DNA of 64,000 bases, taken from NCBI RefSeq assembly GCF_014280965.1, contig NZ_JACODZ010000006.1, forward strand, positions 186,001-250,000. Reading direction: 5' to 3'. This DNA is from Echinicola salinicaeni (GTDB lineage: Bacteria; Bacteroidota; Bacteroidia; Cytophagales; Cyclobacteriaceae). Position numbers and translations under genes: made by a program. The notes below the pieces were generated by a model that did no database searches, had not been told where the DNA came from, and saw only the letters and a program-made list of their open reading frames with translations. Positions 1 through 8,858 of the stretch are shown one piece after another. Each line of letters starts with the position of its first letter. Position 1 is the first letter of the stretch.

Positions 1-207
1 TCCAAGCCTACTCCTGTCAAGCACATATTAATAAAATGGTCCTTAGGTATGCTTTTCTTTTTGGTATTCATAGCCATTTTAAGCACTAATTTTGGCATTG
101 GTATCCCTTCCTTGATCGTAACCACTTTGGTATATGGTGGCTTCCTGATTTTGATTTTAAAAGGCTTAGGAAAAAGCTTCCTCCAAAAATTAACAACCAA
201 GAAATGA
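1..207 (+). CDS. C-terminal part of a membrane protein (5' end outside window)
   Basis: The frame is open from base 1 to a TGA at 205-207 and gives 68 residues. Two hydrophobic stretches are visible (about residues 15-32 and 37-57), followed by a short basic tail ending in KK, which would place the C-terminus in the cytoplasm. The stop overlaps the start of the next gene as ATGA (204-207), so the two are probably translationally coupled. Too little remains to name a family; the N-terminal part lies upstream of the window. Confidence 0.6.
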   Translation, partial: SKPTPVKHILIKWSLGMLFFLVFIAILSTNFGIGIPSLIVTTLVYGGFLILILKGLGKSFLQKLTTKK

Positions 208-512
208 AAAACAGGATACAGCAATTCAACCAACATTACCTGGTTCCTTTAGTCCTTGCTTTGGGAATGGTTTCCTTGGTGTTTTTCCTATATTCAGTTT
301 CAGAGTGGTTGAGTACTCCAAGTCTTATTGATTCCGATAACTTCTATTATTATACAGGAAAAGGATCTTGGTCGGAATATCAGCAAGCCAACCAATTCAA
401 TTCATTCACCTACCTTTTGGCTACAGCCTCATGCACATGGGCGGCTCTCGCCAAAAACAAGTGGATAAGTATATTGGCCATCATCATCAGTATCCTAGCC
501 TTCAGCTTTTGA
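204..512 (+). CDS. small two-helix membrane protein, unknown function
   Basis: The gene encodes 102 residues and starts at an ATG that overlaps the stop of the preceding membrane-protein gene. Residues about 12-33 form one transmembrane helix. The C-terminal part (about 67-102) is hydrophobic enough for one or two more short helices. The soluble middle is rich in Tyr, Asn and Ser. I do not recognise a family. The overlap suggests a shared operon and possibly a joint membrane function with the partial upstream gene. It ends 194 bases before the next gene, and I saw nothing distinct in that gap. Confidence 0.55.
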   Translation: MKNRIQQFNQHYLVPLVLALGMVSLVFFLYSVSEWLSTPSLIDSDNFYYYTGKGSWSEYQQANQFNSFTYLLATASCTWAALAKNKWISILAIIISILAFSF

Positions 513-706
513 ACCTGCCATATCATTTTTGGTGCTGCCGAAATAAAACTTAATTCCTACTAAGATCATGGATATTTCCATATAATATTGATCAAAATCA
601 TTCATCTATTATCCAATCTCCCCAGTAGACTATTATTCATATAGTGAATTAATGATTTTATGCTTAATATTAATTTTCAATAGATTTAAAGCTCAATAGA
701 ATTCAT

Positions 707-1213
707 ATGCGTACTCAGGCCCAGTCATCAAAAGAGTATTTCAAAAACATGTCAATTCTTTATCGCATGTTACTAATTACACAGTTCGTTTTTTTTACTG
801 CAGCCTATTTTTTGACCGAAAAAACTGAACAAATGGATGCGACTTTCCACTTGTTTTTGAAATTTCTGATTCCAAGCCTTGTATTAGCTTCCATTTTTGG
901 CAGCAACATCTATTTCAAAAAGCAATTGAGTAAGCTCAAACAAGATAATTCATTGAAGGACAAACTGACGGATTATATTACGGCTTTAGTAGTCAAATAT
1001 GCCCTATTGGAAGTCCCTGCAATCATCGCTATCGTTGCCTATTTTATAAGTGCAGATTGGCTATTCTTGGGACTTGCTGGCACAATGATCATTATATTCC
1101 TCCTTCACAAACCTTCCCAGTCAAAAACCATTTCAGAATTGTCCCTCAATCCCGAGGAAAAACGAAAGGTATTGGATCCAAAAGCCATGGTTTCAGAGAT
1201 TAAAATTAGATAG
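707..1213 (+). CDS. hypothetical four-helix membrane protein
   Basis: This 168-residue protein has a short polar N-terminus and then hydrophobic segments at about 20-37, 48-66, 96-113 and 115-133. It ends in a charged cytoplasmic-like tail (about 134-168) rich in Lys and Glu. There is no signal peptide or recognisable catalytic motif. Its size and topology resemble small uncharacterised integral membrane proteins common in Bacteroidota, but I cannot assign a function. It is followed after 75 bases by a sulfatase gene on the same strand; co-transcription is possible but not shown. Confidence 0.6.
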   Translation: MRTQAQSSKEYFKNMSILYRMLLITQFVFFTAAYFLTEKTEQMDATFHLFLKFLIPSLVLASIFGSNIYFKKQLSKLKQDNSLKDKLTDYITALVVKYALLEVPAIIAIVAYFISADWLFLGLAGTMIIIFLLHKPSQSKTISELSLNPEEKRKVLDPKAMVSEIKIR

Positions 1214-1288
1214 GCAAGCCCAATACCAAATATTAGATTCACCATCAAAGTCAAGCCTTAGAGATTGGCTTTATTTATCCTATATATT

Positions 1289-2887
1289 ATGAATATCAAA
1301 ACCCAAGTTATCTTATTTATTGCATCATTAATTTTTGCTACCTCATGTAAAGAAAAGGAACCTTCCTCATCAAAGCCCAATATCATCCTGATATATGCTG
1401 ATGATTTAGGAAAAGGATTACTCAGCCATGAAGGCCAGCAATATATCAACACCCCCAATATCGACCGATTGGCAGCGGAAGGAATGCGTTTTACCAATGC
1501 CAGTGGAAGTATGCTTTGTGCACCAGCAAGAGCTGCTTTAATCACAGGCTTGCATGATTGTCATGAAGATGGATTTGAAATTACTAACGCAAAACTATAT
1601 GAGGGGATCAGTACAGGAAAATACCAGCATGAGGAAATAGAATCCATGATCAATTCAGCCCTCAGTCCCATTCCCGAAGATCAAGTATTTCTGGGTCAAG
1701 TGGCACAAGATGCTGGCTATACCACTGCACAGTTTGGAAAGTTGGAATGGGGTTTCTCAGCTTCCCATATGCAGATGAAACGCCATGGCTGGGACCACTA
1801 TTTAGGATATTTGGACCATGTGCGCGCTCATGGTTTCTATCCGCCCTTTCTATTTGAAGATGGGGAATTAGTAGAAATTCCCGGTAATACGCTAATCAAT
1901 GGTGGAAAAAGCATTGAAATGGAAACTGAAGAAGCTTATAGGGAAAGATGGGACATGAACGGAAAGGAAGTATATTCCCAAAATCTGTTTATGGAAAAAG
2001 TCCTAAGCTTTATTCGGGAAAAGAAAGACCAGCCTTTTTTCCTTTACTTCCCCACCCAGCTGCCCCACGGGCCGGTGTCCATTCCTGCTGTCCATCCTGA
2101 AATTGCTAAGTTGGAGGATTTAACCCAGATAGAAAAAGAATATGCCTCTATGGTCAAAATGCTGGACGATAATGTCGGACAGATCATGGATGAATTAGTG
2201 AAAAATGGAATTGATGAAAACACCTTGGTAATTTTCACCTCCGATAATGGCCATGAAATTTACTATAGCATGAAGGACAGGGTACTGAAACCGTATACGA
2301 ATATGCAAACAGGGAAACGCTTCGACAATTTAGAAAACAAGTATTACAGTGAACTAGCCGGAGATATTTTTGATGGAAATAATGGCCGTGCAGGAATGAA
2401 AAGAAGCAACCTTCAGGGTGGCATTGAGGTTCCTTTGATCGTGAGATGGCCGGGTAAAGTGAAGGCAGGAAGTACTTCTGATCTATTGGTCACCAATTAT
2501 GACTTTTTGCCTACGCTTGCAGAACTGACTGGATTTGCAAGTAAAACCGGTTCTGATGGTATCTCATTTTTAAGCACCCTATTAGGCACTGGGGAGCAGA
2601 AAAAACATGACTATATCGTACACTCTTCATTCGAAGGACCGACCTTGATCACTGAAGATGGTTGGAAAATCAGGTCCTACCTGAGAAAAAATATCTTTGA
2701 GCTTTACTATTTACCAGAGGACTATAAGGAAGAAAATGACCTTTCTTCGCAAAAGCCTGAAAAACTTGAAGAACTTAAAAATTTAATGCTTGAGGCTTGC
2801 GATGGAGATTTCCAAAATGGCCTATATGGTTCAGGCAAAACCCAAATCAATGTAATTAAAAAAGCCGCTGAAACAGCAAAGCACTAA
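1289..2887 (+). CDS. sulfatase, formylglycine-dependent, lipoprotein
   Basis: The product is a type I sulfatase that would hydrolyse sulfate esters, probably on a sulfated glycan, at the cell surface or in the periplasm. The sulfatase signature C-x-P-x-R reads CAPAR with Cys77, the residue converted to formylglycine. Metal ligands are visible as the YADD motif near residue 36 and the FTSDNG motif in the second half. I placed the start at the ATG at 1289 rather than the TTG at 1265, because the ATG gives a lipoprotein signal peptide with lipobox ATSC and Cys20. Length (532 aa) is normal. No SusCD pair or glycosidase is adjacent, so the substrate is unknown. No sulfatase-maturing enzyme is in the window. 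Confidence 0.9.
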   Translation: MNIKTQVILFIASLIFATSCKEKEPSSSKPNIILIYADDLGKGLLSHEGQQYINTPNIDRLAAEGMRFTNASGSMLCAPARAALITGLHDCHEDGFEITNAKLYEGISTGKYQHEEIESMINSALSPIPEDQVFLGQVAQDAGYTTAQFGKLEWGFSASHMQMKRHGWDHYLGYLDHVRAHGFYPPFLFEDGELVEIPGNTLINGGKSIEMETEEAYRERWDMNGKEVYSQNLFMEKVLSFIREKKDQPFFLYFPTQLPHGPVSIPAVHPEIAKLEDLTQIEKEYASMVKMLDDNVGQIMDELVKNGIDENTLVIFTSDNGHEIYYSMKDRVLKPYTNMQTGKRFDNLENKYYSELAGDIFDGNNGRAGMKRSNLQGGIEVPLIVRWPGKVKAGSTSDLLVTNYDFLPTLAELTGFASKTGSDGISFLSTLLGTGEQKKHDYIVHSSFEGPTLITEDGWKIRSYLRKNIFELYYLPEDYKEENDLSSQKPEKLEELKNLMLEACDGDFQNGLYGSGKTQINVIKKAAETAKH

Positions 2888-2955
2888 ACAACTGATAATA
2901 TTGCCATTGGAGCATAATTTCCTTAAATTATGTATGGTTTAAAAATCAGAAAACT

Positions 2956-3468
2956 ATGCTTAGGCTGGTGTGCACTTTTCTCTTTTTGGTGTTCATTCAC
3001 CAGAATATTCAAGCTCAGGCTGAATGCAATTGCTGCACGCAAAGCCATTTTCAATTTGATTTTTGGCTAGGGGAATGGAATGTTTATGATACAGATGGAA
3101 AGAAAATAGGAGAGAATCATATTGTTAAATTAGAAGCAGGCTGTTTGGTCCGTGAAAACTGGAAGGGGAAAAGCGGTGTTACAGGAAGTAGCTATAATTT
3201 CTTTGACCCCGCTGATTCCTCTTGGAACCAAATATGGGTGGATAACCAAGGCAATAACCTAAAACTAAAAGGTAAAGCCAGTTCCAACAGCATGGTGTTG
3301 CAAAGCGAAATAAGCCAAAGTCCGGATGGAACATGGCAAATCAACCGTATTACTTGGACCGTTGGATCTGATGGCAATATTATTCAACTTTGGGAAGTAT
3401 TGGATAAAAACCAAGAAGTAAAAAGTATAGCATTCAAAGGTATTTATAAGAAGAAATCAGCTGATTAA
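2956..3468 (+). CDS. secreted DUF1579-like protein
   Basis: This 170-residue protein has a clear signal peptide (1-20, cleavage near IQAQA) and a mature N-terminus with a cysteine cluster C-N-C-C. The motif FDFWLGEWNVYD that follows, with a later GxxLxExWxG-like stretch, is typical of the DUF1579-like or lipocalin-like small beta-barrel proteins of Bacteroidota and Proteobacteria. Its ligand is unknown. It starts 68 bases after the sulfatase stop on the same strand and may be its operon partner. The mature protein is probably periplasmic. Family assignment rests on motif resemblance only. Confidence 0.7.
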   Translation: MLRLVCTFLFLVFIHQNIQAQAECNCCTQSHFQFDFWLGEWNVYDTDGKKIGENHIVKLEAGCLVRENWKGKSGVTGSSYNFFDPADSSWNQIWVDNQGNNLKLKGKASSNSMVLQSEISQSPDGTWQINRITWTVGSDGNIIQLWEVLDKNQEVKSIAFKGIYKKKSAD

Positions 3469-3596
3469 ATATTCAAACCCTTCCTAAAAGCCCATTACCA
3501 GTGAGATGAAAAAATCCAGTCTAATAATTTCTAATTTGCGACCTCTCCTATTCAGTGAAATAATAAATTGTAATCATCACTTAAAATTACAGTATC

Positions 3597-4157
3597 ATGG
3601 ATGATCTTGAAGTTCAAAAATTAAAGTATCCCATTGGCACTTTTAAGCGACCAAGAGTAATTGATGAGGCCCAAATTGAAAAATGGATAACATCCATAGG
3701 CTCTTTCCCAAAAAAGATTCAGGAGCTCACCAATGGACTTACAGAAGGGCAAATGGAATGGCAATATAGACCTGGCTCATGGAACATCAGAGAATTGGTA
3801 CATCATTGTGCCGATAGCCATATGAATAGCATCATCAGGTTTAAATTGGCATTGACAGAGGATGAGCCTAGCATTAAACCTTATTTTGAGGACCGCTGGG
3901 CAAAGCTGGCAGATTACCATGAAAAGGATATTTCGGCCTCACTAATGCTTATTGATGGACTTCATCATCGCTGGGAAAGCTTACTGCGAAGTCTTGGAGA
4001 AAAAGAGCTTAAAAGGACTTACTACCACCCCGAACACAGAAAAGAATTTAACCTCGAGGAAACCATTGGCATGTATGCCTGGCATTGTGAACATCACTTG
4101 GCACATATCAAGCAAGCCATAACACATCAAGGTAGCTTTCAAAAAAGTACGATCTAA
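3597..4157 (+). CDS. DinB-like bacillithiol transferase (BstA/YfiT family)
   Basis: The 186-residue protein matches the YfiT/BstA branch of the DinB four-helix metalloenzymes, which in Firmicutes transfer the thiol bacillithiol to electrophiles. Conserved features are the N-terminal YPIGTF, the segment RPGSWNIRELVHHCADSH carrying the first metal histidine (69 or 70), and the C-terminal WHCEHHLAHI with histidines at 163-170 completing the metal site. There is no signal peptide, so it is cytoplasmic. An AHSA1-type protein follows 21 bases downstream and then an AlkD glycosylase, suggesting a small detoxification and repair group. The thiol cofactor in this organism is inferred, not seen. Confidence 0.85.
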   Translation: MDDLEVQKLKYPIGTFKRPRVIDEAQIEKWITSIGSFPKKIQELTNGLTEGQMEWQYRPGSWNIRELVHHCADSHMNSIIRFKLALTEDEPSIKPYFEDRWAKLADYHEKDISASLMLIDGLHHRWESLLRSLGEKELKRTYYHPEHRKEFNLEETIGMYAWHCEHHLAHIKQAITHQGSFQKSTI

Positions 4158-4178
4158 AACCCAAAATTCCATAAAGCC

Positions 4179-4679
4179 ATGTCTGAAAACAATACATTTG
4201 ACTGGAGTAGGTTTACCATAAAAACTCCAATAAAGAGTGATGTAAAAAGTATCTATAATGCATGGACTACTCCAGCAGGTCTGGAAAGTTGGTTTCTCCG
4301 TTCGGCAGAATTTAAAGACGCTTCCGGAAAGACCCGGGACAAAAAAGAACATATCCATATCCTTGACACCTACAAATGGTTGTGGCATGGCTATCCCGAT
4401 TCAGTCATGGAAGAGGGCGAAATCTTAGAAATCAATGGCAAGGATCACCTTAAATTCAGCTTTGGAGAAGCTGGAATAGTCAGTATCAACATCCTCGAAG
4501 ACAATGGAAAGACAATCGTCAAATTAGACCAGGAGGATATCCCCCATTATTCTACCACAAAAGAAAATTATCATGTAGGTTGCAAGACTGGCTGGACCTT
4601 TTATTTGGTAAACCTCAATTCCATTTTACAGGGAGGTCTTGATCTAAGGAACAAAGATGTGCAATCTTTTATGGATTGA
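4179..4679 (+). CDS. AHSA1/START-like (SRPBCC) domain protein
   Basis: This 166-residue cytoplasmic protein has the layout of the Aha1-C/SRPBCC ligand-binding fold. An N-terminal strand is followed by the helix region VKSIYNAWTTPAGLESWFL, a mid-protein GEILEI strand, and a C-terminal helix starting CKTGWTFYLVNLNSILQGG. These are hallmarks of the activator-of-Hsp90-like family, whose bacterial members bind small hydrophobic ligands of mostly unknown identity. It lies 21 bases after the BstA-like gene and 19 bases before the AlkD-like gene, so co-transcription is likely. No specific ligand can be inferred. Confidence 0.8.
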   Translation: MSENNTFDWSRFTIKTPIKSDVKSIYNAWTTPAGLESWFLRSAEFKDASGKTRDKKEHIHILDTYKWLWHGYPDSVMEEGEILEINGKDHLKFSFGEAGIVSINILEDNGKTIVKLDQEDIPHYSTTKENYHVGCKTGWTFYLVNLNSILQGGLDLRNKDVQSFMD

Positions 4680-4698
4680 TTGTTGACAAAAAGATTTG

Positions 4699-5370
4699 AT
4701 GGACGCATACATAAGAACTCTTGAAGATGAATTCAGGCTACATGCCAATGCTATTATAGCAAAGGGTCAAAAAGCCTATATGAAAAATAATTTTGATTTT
4801 TTTGGTCTCAAAACTCCATTGAGAAGAAAAATACAGCATCCATTCCTGATCAAATCCAATTTACCCCCAAAAGAAAAGCTACCTGAACTGGTGGAAATTC
4901 TTTGGAATAAACCAGAAAGGGATTTCCAATTATTTGCCCAGGAATTAGCTTATAAATACGTCAAAAAACTGGAAATTCAGGATATTGACCTATTTGAATA
5001 TATGGTTAAAAACAAATCCTGGTGGGACACGGTGGATTTCATTGCTGTAAAATTAATTGGCGCCTATTTTGAACAATTCCCCCAAAACCGAAAAAAATAT
5101 GTGGATAAATGGTTAGCCAGTGACCATTTATGGCTGCAGCGCTCAGCCTTACTCTTTCAACTCAATTATAAGAAAAACTTAGACAAGAAGTTATTGGTGC
5201 ATACCATCCAATCATTATTGGGATCAAAAGATTTTTTTATCAATAAGGCAATTGGTTGGATATTGAGACAATACAGCAAAACTGACCCTGACTGGGTAAT
5301 TGACTTTGTGCAGAAAACTGAGCTGGCCAATCTCAGTAAAAAAGAAGCCTTGCGACTCATCAAAGATTGA
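4699..5370 (+). CDS. DNA alkylation repair protein, AlkD-type HEAT-repeat glycosylase
   Basis: The 223-residue all-helical protein matches the AlkD/AlkC family of HEAT-like DNA glycosylases, which remove N3- and N7-alkylated bases without base flipping. The diagnostic segment KSWWDTVDFIA contains Trp109 and Asp113, the same positions as the Trp109 and Asp113 used by Bacillus AlkD. Repeated helical pairs, each with Trp or Leu at the turn, span about 60-215. I start at the ATG at 4699; a TTG directly before it would add one residue. With the preceding BstA-like and AHSA1-like genes it fits a response to electrophile or alkylation damage (inference). Confidence 0.88.
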   Translation: MDAYIRTLEDEFRLHANAIIAKGQKAYMKNNFDFFGLKTPLRRKIQHPFLIKSNLPPKEKLPELVEILWNKPERDFQLFAQELAYKYVKKLEIQDIDLFEYMVKNKSWWDTVDFIAVKLIGAYFEQFPQNRKKYVDKWLASDHLWLQRSALLFQLNYKKNLDKKLLVHTIQSLLGSKDFFINKAIGWILRQYSKTDPDWVIDFVQKTELANLSKKEALRLIKD

Positions 5371-5380
5371 TGAGCACAAA

Positions 5381-5420
5381 AAAACTGGTCTGCATTTTCG
5401 CATGAACCAGCTTTTTATTT
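5381..5420. terminator. terminator-like hairpin between convergent genes
   Basis: CTGGT at 5385-5389 pairs with ACCAG at 5406-5410; inside the loop, TGC and GCA can extend the fold. Runs of A before the hairpin and T after it (5412-5420) give an intrinsic-terminator layout on both strands, between the AlkD gene (+) and the glycosidase gene (-). The stem is short. Confidence 0.5.
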
Positions 5421-5441
5421 TACTAATGAAGTATTTAGCTC

Positions 5442-6515
5442 TTAATCCAAATTAATCTTCAACACATGGCATACTGTACGATCTCCGCCAAAATAATTCC
5501 AACCACTTGGCCCATATAGATAAGCAGGTTTTCCGTCTATCATGAGTACTTTAGGCCGCTCCATTAATTTGGGCAATCCCCCATAAATTTTTCTTACCAA
5601 ACTTTCCTGATAATCACCATAATAATCCTCTATGCTCTTATAGCCTATTTTGGCGTCTTTGAGATCAAAGGAAATTCCATCTTTTGATTTCCAAAGTGTC
5701 CCGCCGCCGTTGATACCAGTATTGTGACCATGATTGTCAGTGGTCAGTAAATACACATAATCATTATAGATAAAAGCGGTTCCGTCTTCCAAGGTTCCTT
5801 CATTGGAGGTCACTGGCTTTTGTGTTATTTCGTAGGGACCTTCTAACTTTTCACTAATTGCCAGACCGTATTTTAAGCCAATTTTTCCCATGGATTTGAA
5901 ATAAATAAAGAACTTACCATCCTTCTCTAAAAACACGGGGTTGACAGCGCCATTTCTAGATTGATAATTCCACTTTTCGGGATTATCGGCATCGATGATC
6001 AAACCATCATCCCCGACTTTTTCCCAAGGACCATAAGGCGAATCAGACGTGGCCATGCCTATTCTCTGGTTGGCAGGATGGGGAGGACGGTTATAATCTG
6101 TATTAGCGATATAAAGCAATACATATTTATCTCCAACCTTAGCTATTTCTGGATTATGGGGAGCATACTTGTCCCAAGTATCCGCTCCCGTCCCCTGTAT
6201 AGCTATATCTGAAAAGACAAATGGCCCTTCTGGATTATCTGAAACATAGTGGGCTATTTCGGAAGACTTTCTCCATGCTGGATCAACATTTTTCTCAGGC
6301 CAGCGGGCAGCAAAAATATGCACCTTCCCATCTTCTCCCATGATCGGTGAACAACCCCAAATAGAATAATCATCGTCTTGGACAGCTACTCCCTTCCATT
6401 CTAGACCTTCAGCAATAAAGGACAAATTATTAGACTTCTGTTGTGCGAATACCATACCCAAGCTCTTAACGATTAAGAGACATGTCCAGAATAATATTTG
6501 ATTAAATTTCAACAT
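5442..6515 (-). CDS. secreted five-bladed beta-propeller glycosidase (GH43/GH117-like)
   Basis: The 357-residue protein has a signal peptide (1-24, ending VFAQ) and the blade motifs of the GH43/GH62/GH68/GH117 propeller fold: DDYSIWGCSPI, GKVHIFAARW, HNPEIAKVGDKYVLLYIAN, GAVNPVFLEKDGKFFIYF and EDGTAFIYNDYVYLL. The acidic residues in these blades are candidate catalytic and pKa-modulating residues. It is the last gene of a four-gene minus-strand unit encoding a symporter, an oxidoreductase and an L-fuconate-type dehydratase, so it probably releases the sugar that the unit uses. The exact GH family and linkage cannot be told by eye; GH117-like anhydro-galactosidase and GH43-like activities are both possible. 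Confidence 0.7.
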   Translation of the reverse strand: MLKFNQILFWTCLLIVKSLGMVFAQQKSNNLSFIAEGLEWKGVAVQDDDYSIWGCSPIMGEDGKVHIFAARWPEKNVDPAWRKSSEIAHYVSDNPEGPFVFSDIAIQGTGADTWDKYAPHNPEIAKVGDKYVLLYIANTDYNRPPHPANQRIGMATSDSPYGPWEKVGDDGLIIDADNPEKWNYQSRNGAVNPVFLEKDGKFFIYFKSMGKIGLKYGLAISEKLEGPYEITQKPVTSNEGTLEDGTAFIYNDYVYLLTTDNHGHNTGINGGGTLWKSKDGISFDLKDAKIGYKSIEDYYGDYQESLVRKIYGGLPKLMERPKVLMIDGKPAYLYGPSGWNYFGGDRTVCHVLKINLD

Positions 6516-6532
6516 GGTGAATAGTTTTTTGA

Positions 6533-7768
6533 TTAGTAGCCCATTAATTCAGCTCCAATCCCCGGTTCTTGAGGCGTCTTATATCGTCCATCTATTATTT
6601 CCACGGGATGTTGGAAATATTGCTTTAAGTGGGGAATATGCTCTAAAAGCAAGGCAGGGTGGTCCATGGTGATATGGTTAAATAAAACCAAATGTTGGTG
6701 AATCTGCCCCATATCTCCAACATGTGGAACCACTGGTACCTCAAATTTTTTCGAAAGTAAACTGATCAGAATAAATTCCGATATCCCACCCACACGAACT
6801 GCATCAACTTGATTAAAGCTCATACAGCCTGATTGAAGGAAATTCTTGAAAATCACCTTGTTTGGCACATGCTCGCCTAAGGCTAAATCAACAGGTACTT
6901 CTTTGGCCAAAGTCACATGGGCCTGAACATCATCAGGATGGGTCGGCTCCTCTACCCAATAGGGATTCAAAGGCAGAAGTTCCTTACAAATACTAATAGC
7001 TTCCTGAAGGTTCCACTGCTGGTTAGCATCAAACATGATCGTCGCCTTGTCTCCAGCAATTTCCCTTACCATTTGGGCCCTTCTAATATCCCTTGCAGCA
7101 TCTTTTGAGCCCACTTTTAACTTCATGGCTGTAAAACCCAAATCCATGGCCTTTTTGATATTATCGGCCACTTTTTCATCAGAATAATTAAACCAGCCAA
7201 TGGATGTATCATAGCCTGGATAGCCTAAATCCAATATCTTTTTGCGCTCCATTTTTCCAATTTGCTTGGAATTAAGAAGAGCAATAGCTTCTTGCTTAGA
7301 TAAAACCTCTTCACAGTAAGAAAAATCAAGCGTATTGACGATTTCTTCTGGACTAAGTTCAATCAGTAATTGCCATAATGGTAAGCCCTTTGATTTTGCC
7401 CAAAGATCATAACAAGCATTCACCACCGAAGCCACTGCCAAATGTACAACACCCTTATGTGGTCCCAACCAACGGAAATTCGGATCATCAACCATGGCCT
7501 TATAGGTTTTGCCAAAGTCAGCCATTAATTCATTGATTTCCTTCCCTTCAATATGCTTGACCAAATAGGATATTGCCTTACATACCATTTCGTTTCCAGC
7601 CCCTAAAGTAAAGGCCAAACCCACTCCTTCAAGCCCTGCATCTGTTCGCAAGCGACATACGGCATAAGCATAAATTGGCGTGGTATGAATTGCATCAGAT
7701 CCTGCTCCATCTTTGAGCTCAAAACGTGCATCTTCTGCAATTCCCTTTTTAATTACTACTGAGTTCAT
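6533..7768 (-). CDS. L-fuconate dehydratase-family enolase superfamily protein
   Basis: This 411-residue enolase-superfamily protein closely follows the L-fuconate dehydratase (FucD/ENOSF1) pattern. It has the Lys216-x-Lys218 base pair in MKLKVG, metal ligands Asp247 (with Asn249), Glu273 or Glu274 and Glu299 (GEH), Asp322, and His349 in PHVGD. These fall within one or two positions of the FucD catalytic set. The early GSDAIHTTP and LEGVGLAFTLGAGNE segments and the HKGVVHLA segment are also typical of FucD. The reaction would be dehydration of a 6-deoxy or normal aldonate (L-fuconate, L-galactonate or similar) to a 2-keto-3-deoxy acid. No downstream aldolase or dehydrogenase is adjacent apart from the Gfo/Idh gene 26 bases upstream in the operon. 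Confidence 0.85.
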   Translation of the reverse strand: MNSVVIKKGIAEDARFELKDGAGSDAIHTTPIYAYAVCRLRTDAGLEGVGLAFTLGAGNEMVCKAISYLVKHIEGKEINELMADFGKTYKAMVDDPNFRWLGPHKGVVHLAVASVVNACYDLWAKSKGLPLWQLLIELSPEEIVNTLDFSYCEEVLSKQEAIALLNSKQIGKMERKKILDLGYPGYDTSIGWFNYSDEKVADNIKKAMDLGFTAMKLKVGSKDAARDIRRAQMVREIAGDKATIMFDANQQWNLQEAISICKELLPLNPYWVEEPTHPDDVQAHVTLAKEVPVDLALGEHVPNKVIFKNFLQSGCMSFNQVDAVRVGGISEFILISLLSKKFEVPVVPHVGDMGQIHQHLVLFNHITMDHPALLLEHIPHLKQYFQHPVEIIDGRYKTPQEPGIGAELMGY

Positions 7769-7794
7769 ATTTGCTAATTATTTCTTAATTTCTT

Positions 7795-8856
7795 CTAAAA
7801 TATTACCCCACCTTCTTCACTGGACTTATAGGCGGCTTCTACCAGTTTCATGGTCTGTAATGCATCTGCTGTGCTGTGTGGTAATTCTTCTATTTCGCCT
7901 TGGTAAAATCGCTGAAGATCAGCCATAGTGCCCCTAAAGGCATGCGGAAACCAGCCTCCTTCCAAAGGCAATTCCTGCCAACCTTTTCCATCTTCCAAAA
8001 TCACGTATTCCATTACCGGTGGCATACCTTTGGGATAATCCAAAGAAAGTCCTATCCTGATTTTTATAGCTCCTTTGGTACCCTCAATCTTCAAGTACGA
8101 TTCCTGATGCTTTAGCCCAAATTCATGTCCATGATTGGTCATGACCCGTGCCTGTGTATACTCATCGTAATCAAGGATTATACTCGAACGTGTAGATGCC
8201 AATTCGGGCATTTTTGGATGTTTTATGGTGCTGGCATATACTTTCTTCGGATCACCCAGAAAGCTCCGGACCAAATCAAGGTAATGAATACTGTGGTATA
8301 AAATCTCCATCCTTGGCAGTTCGAATAAGAAGTCCCAAAGATGCCAAGGAGTATAGACATTTACCTTGATCTCTATATCATAAATACTTCCCAAAAGCCC
8401 CCGGTCGATCAAATCCCTGGCCGCTAAAACATAGGGAGCATAACGAAGCTGAAAGTTAACAGCACTTATAAGGCCTTTTCGATCACAAATGGCCTTTATA
8501 GCTTTCGCCTCTTCCAATGTCTCCCCCATTGGCTTTTGGATCAGGACTGCAGCACCATCAGGTAGTTGCTCTAATATTTCAATCACCTTACTGGCAGGAA
8601 CAGCTATATCAAAAACTACCTCAGTGCTTTGGGCATCTGCTATCAAATCAGGAAGGCGCTGATAAACCTTCTCCAGCCCTGAAAATTGAAGCTTTAGAGA
8701 TTCCGCCTTTTGGACATCAGGGTCAAAAATACCCAGAACCTTAAAACCTGCCATTTGATAGGCTGGCAAATGGGCATCTTTCACAATCCCTCCTGCCCCT
8801 ATAATGACAATCGGCAATGGCTCCTTTGGTAAACTGACTGACTGATTTATCTGCAT
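7795..8856 (-). CDS. Gfo/Idh/MocA-family NAD(P)-dependent sugar oxidoreductase
   Basis: The 353-residue protein has an N-terminal Rossmann fold (IVIIGAGGIVKDAHLPAY, about residues 17-34) and the family hinge motif, here QKP instead of the usual EKP, in VLIQKPMGE near residue 108. The C-terminal alpha/beta domain carries the substrate-site segment MEILYHSIHYLDLVRSFLG. Such enzymes oxidise or epimerise a sugar or polyol, and in this cluster it could supply the aldonate or lactone for the neighbouring dehydratase (inference). Its ATG lies two bases past the symporter stop, indicating tight coupling. The Glu-to-Gln change in the EKP motif is unusual but occurs in the family. Confidence 0.85.
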   Translation of the reverse strand: MQINQSVSLPKEPLPIVIIGAGGIVKDAHLPAYQMAGFKVLGIFDPDVQKAESLKLQFSGLEKVYQRLPDLIADAQSTEVVFDIAVPASKVIEILEQLPDGAAVLIQKPMGETLEEAKAIKAICDRKGLISAVNFQLRYAPYVLAARDLIDRGLLGSIYDIEIKVNVYTPWHLWDFLFELPRMEILYHSIHYLDLVRSFLGDPKKVYASTIKHPKMPELASTRSSIILDYDEYTQARVMTNHGHEFGLKHQESYLKIEGTKGAIKIRIGLSLDYPKGMPPVMEYVILEDGKGWQELPLEGGWFPHAFRGTMADLQRFYQGEIEELPHSTADALQTMKLVEAAYKSSEEGGVIF

Positions 8857-8858
8857 AA

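Noticed and set aside
3981-4388. A 135-residue minus-strand ORF
   Set aside because: It overlaps two well-supported plus-strand genes (BstA-like and AHSA1-like) in antisense.
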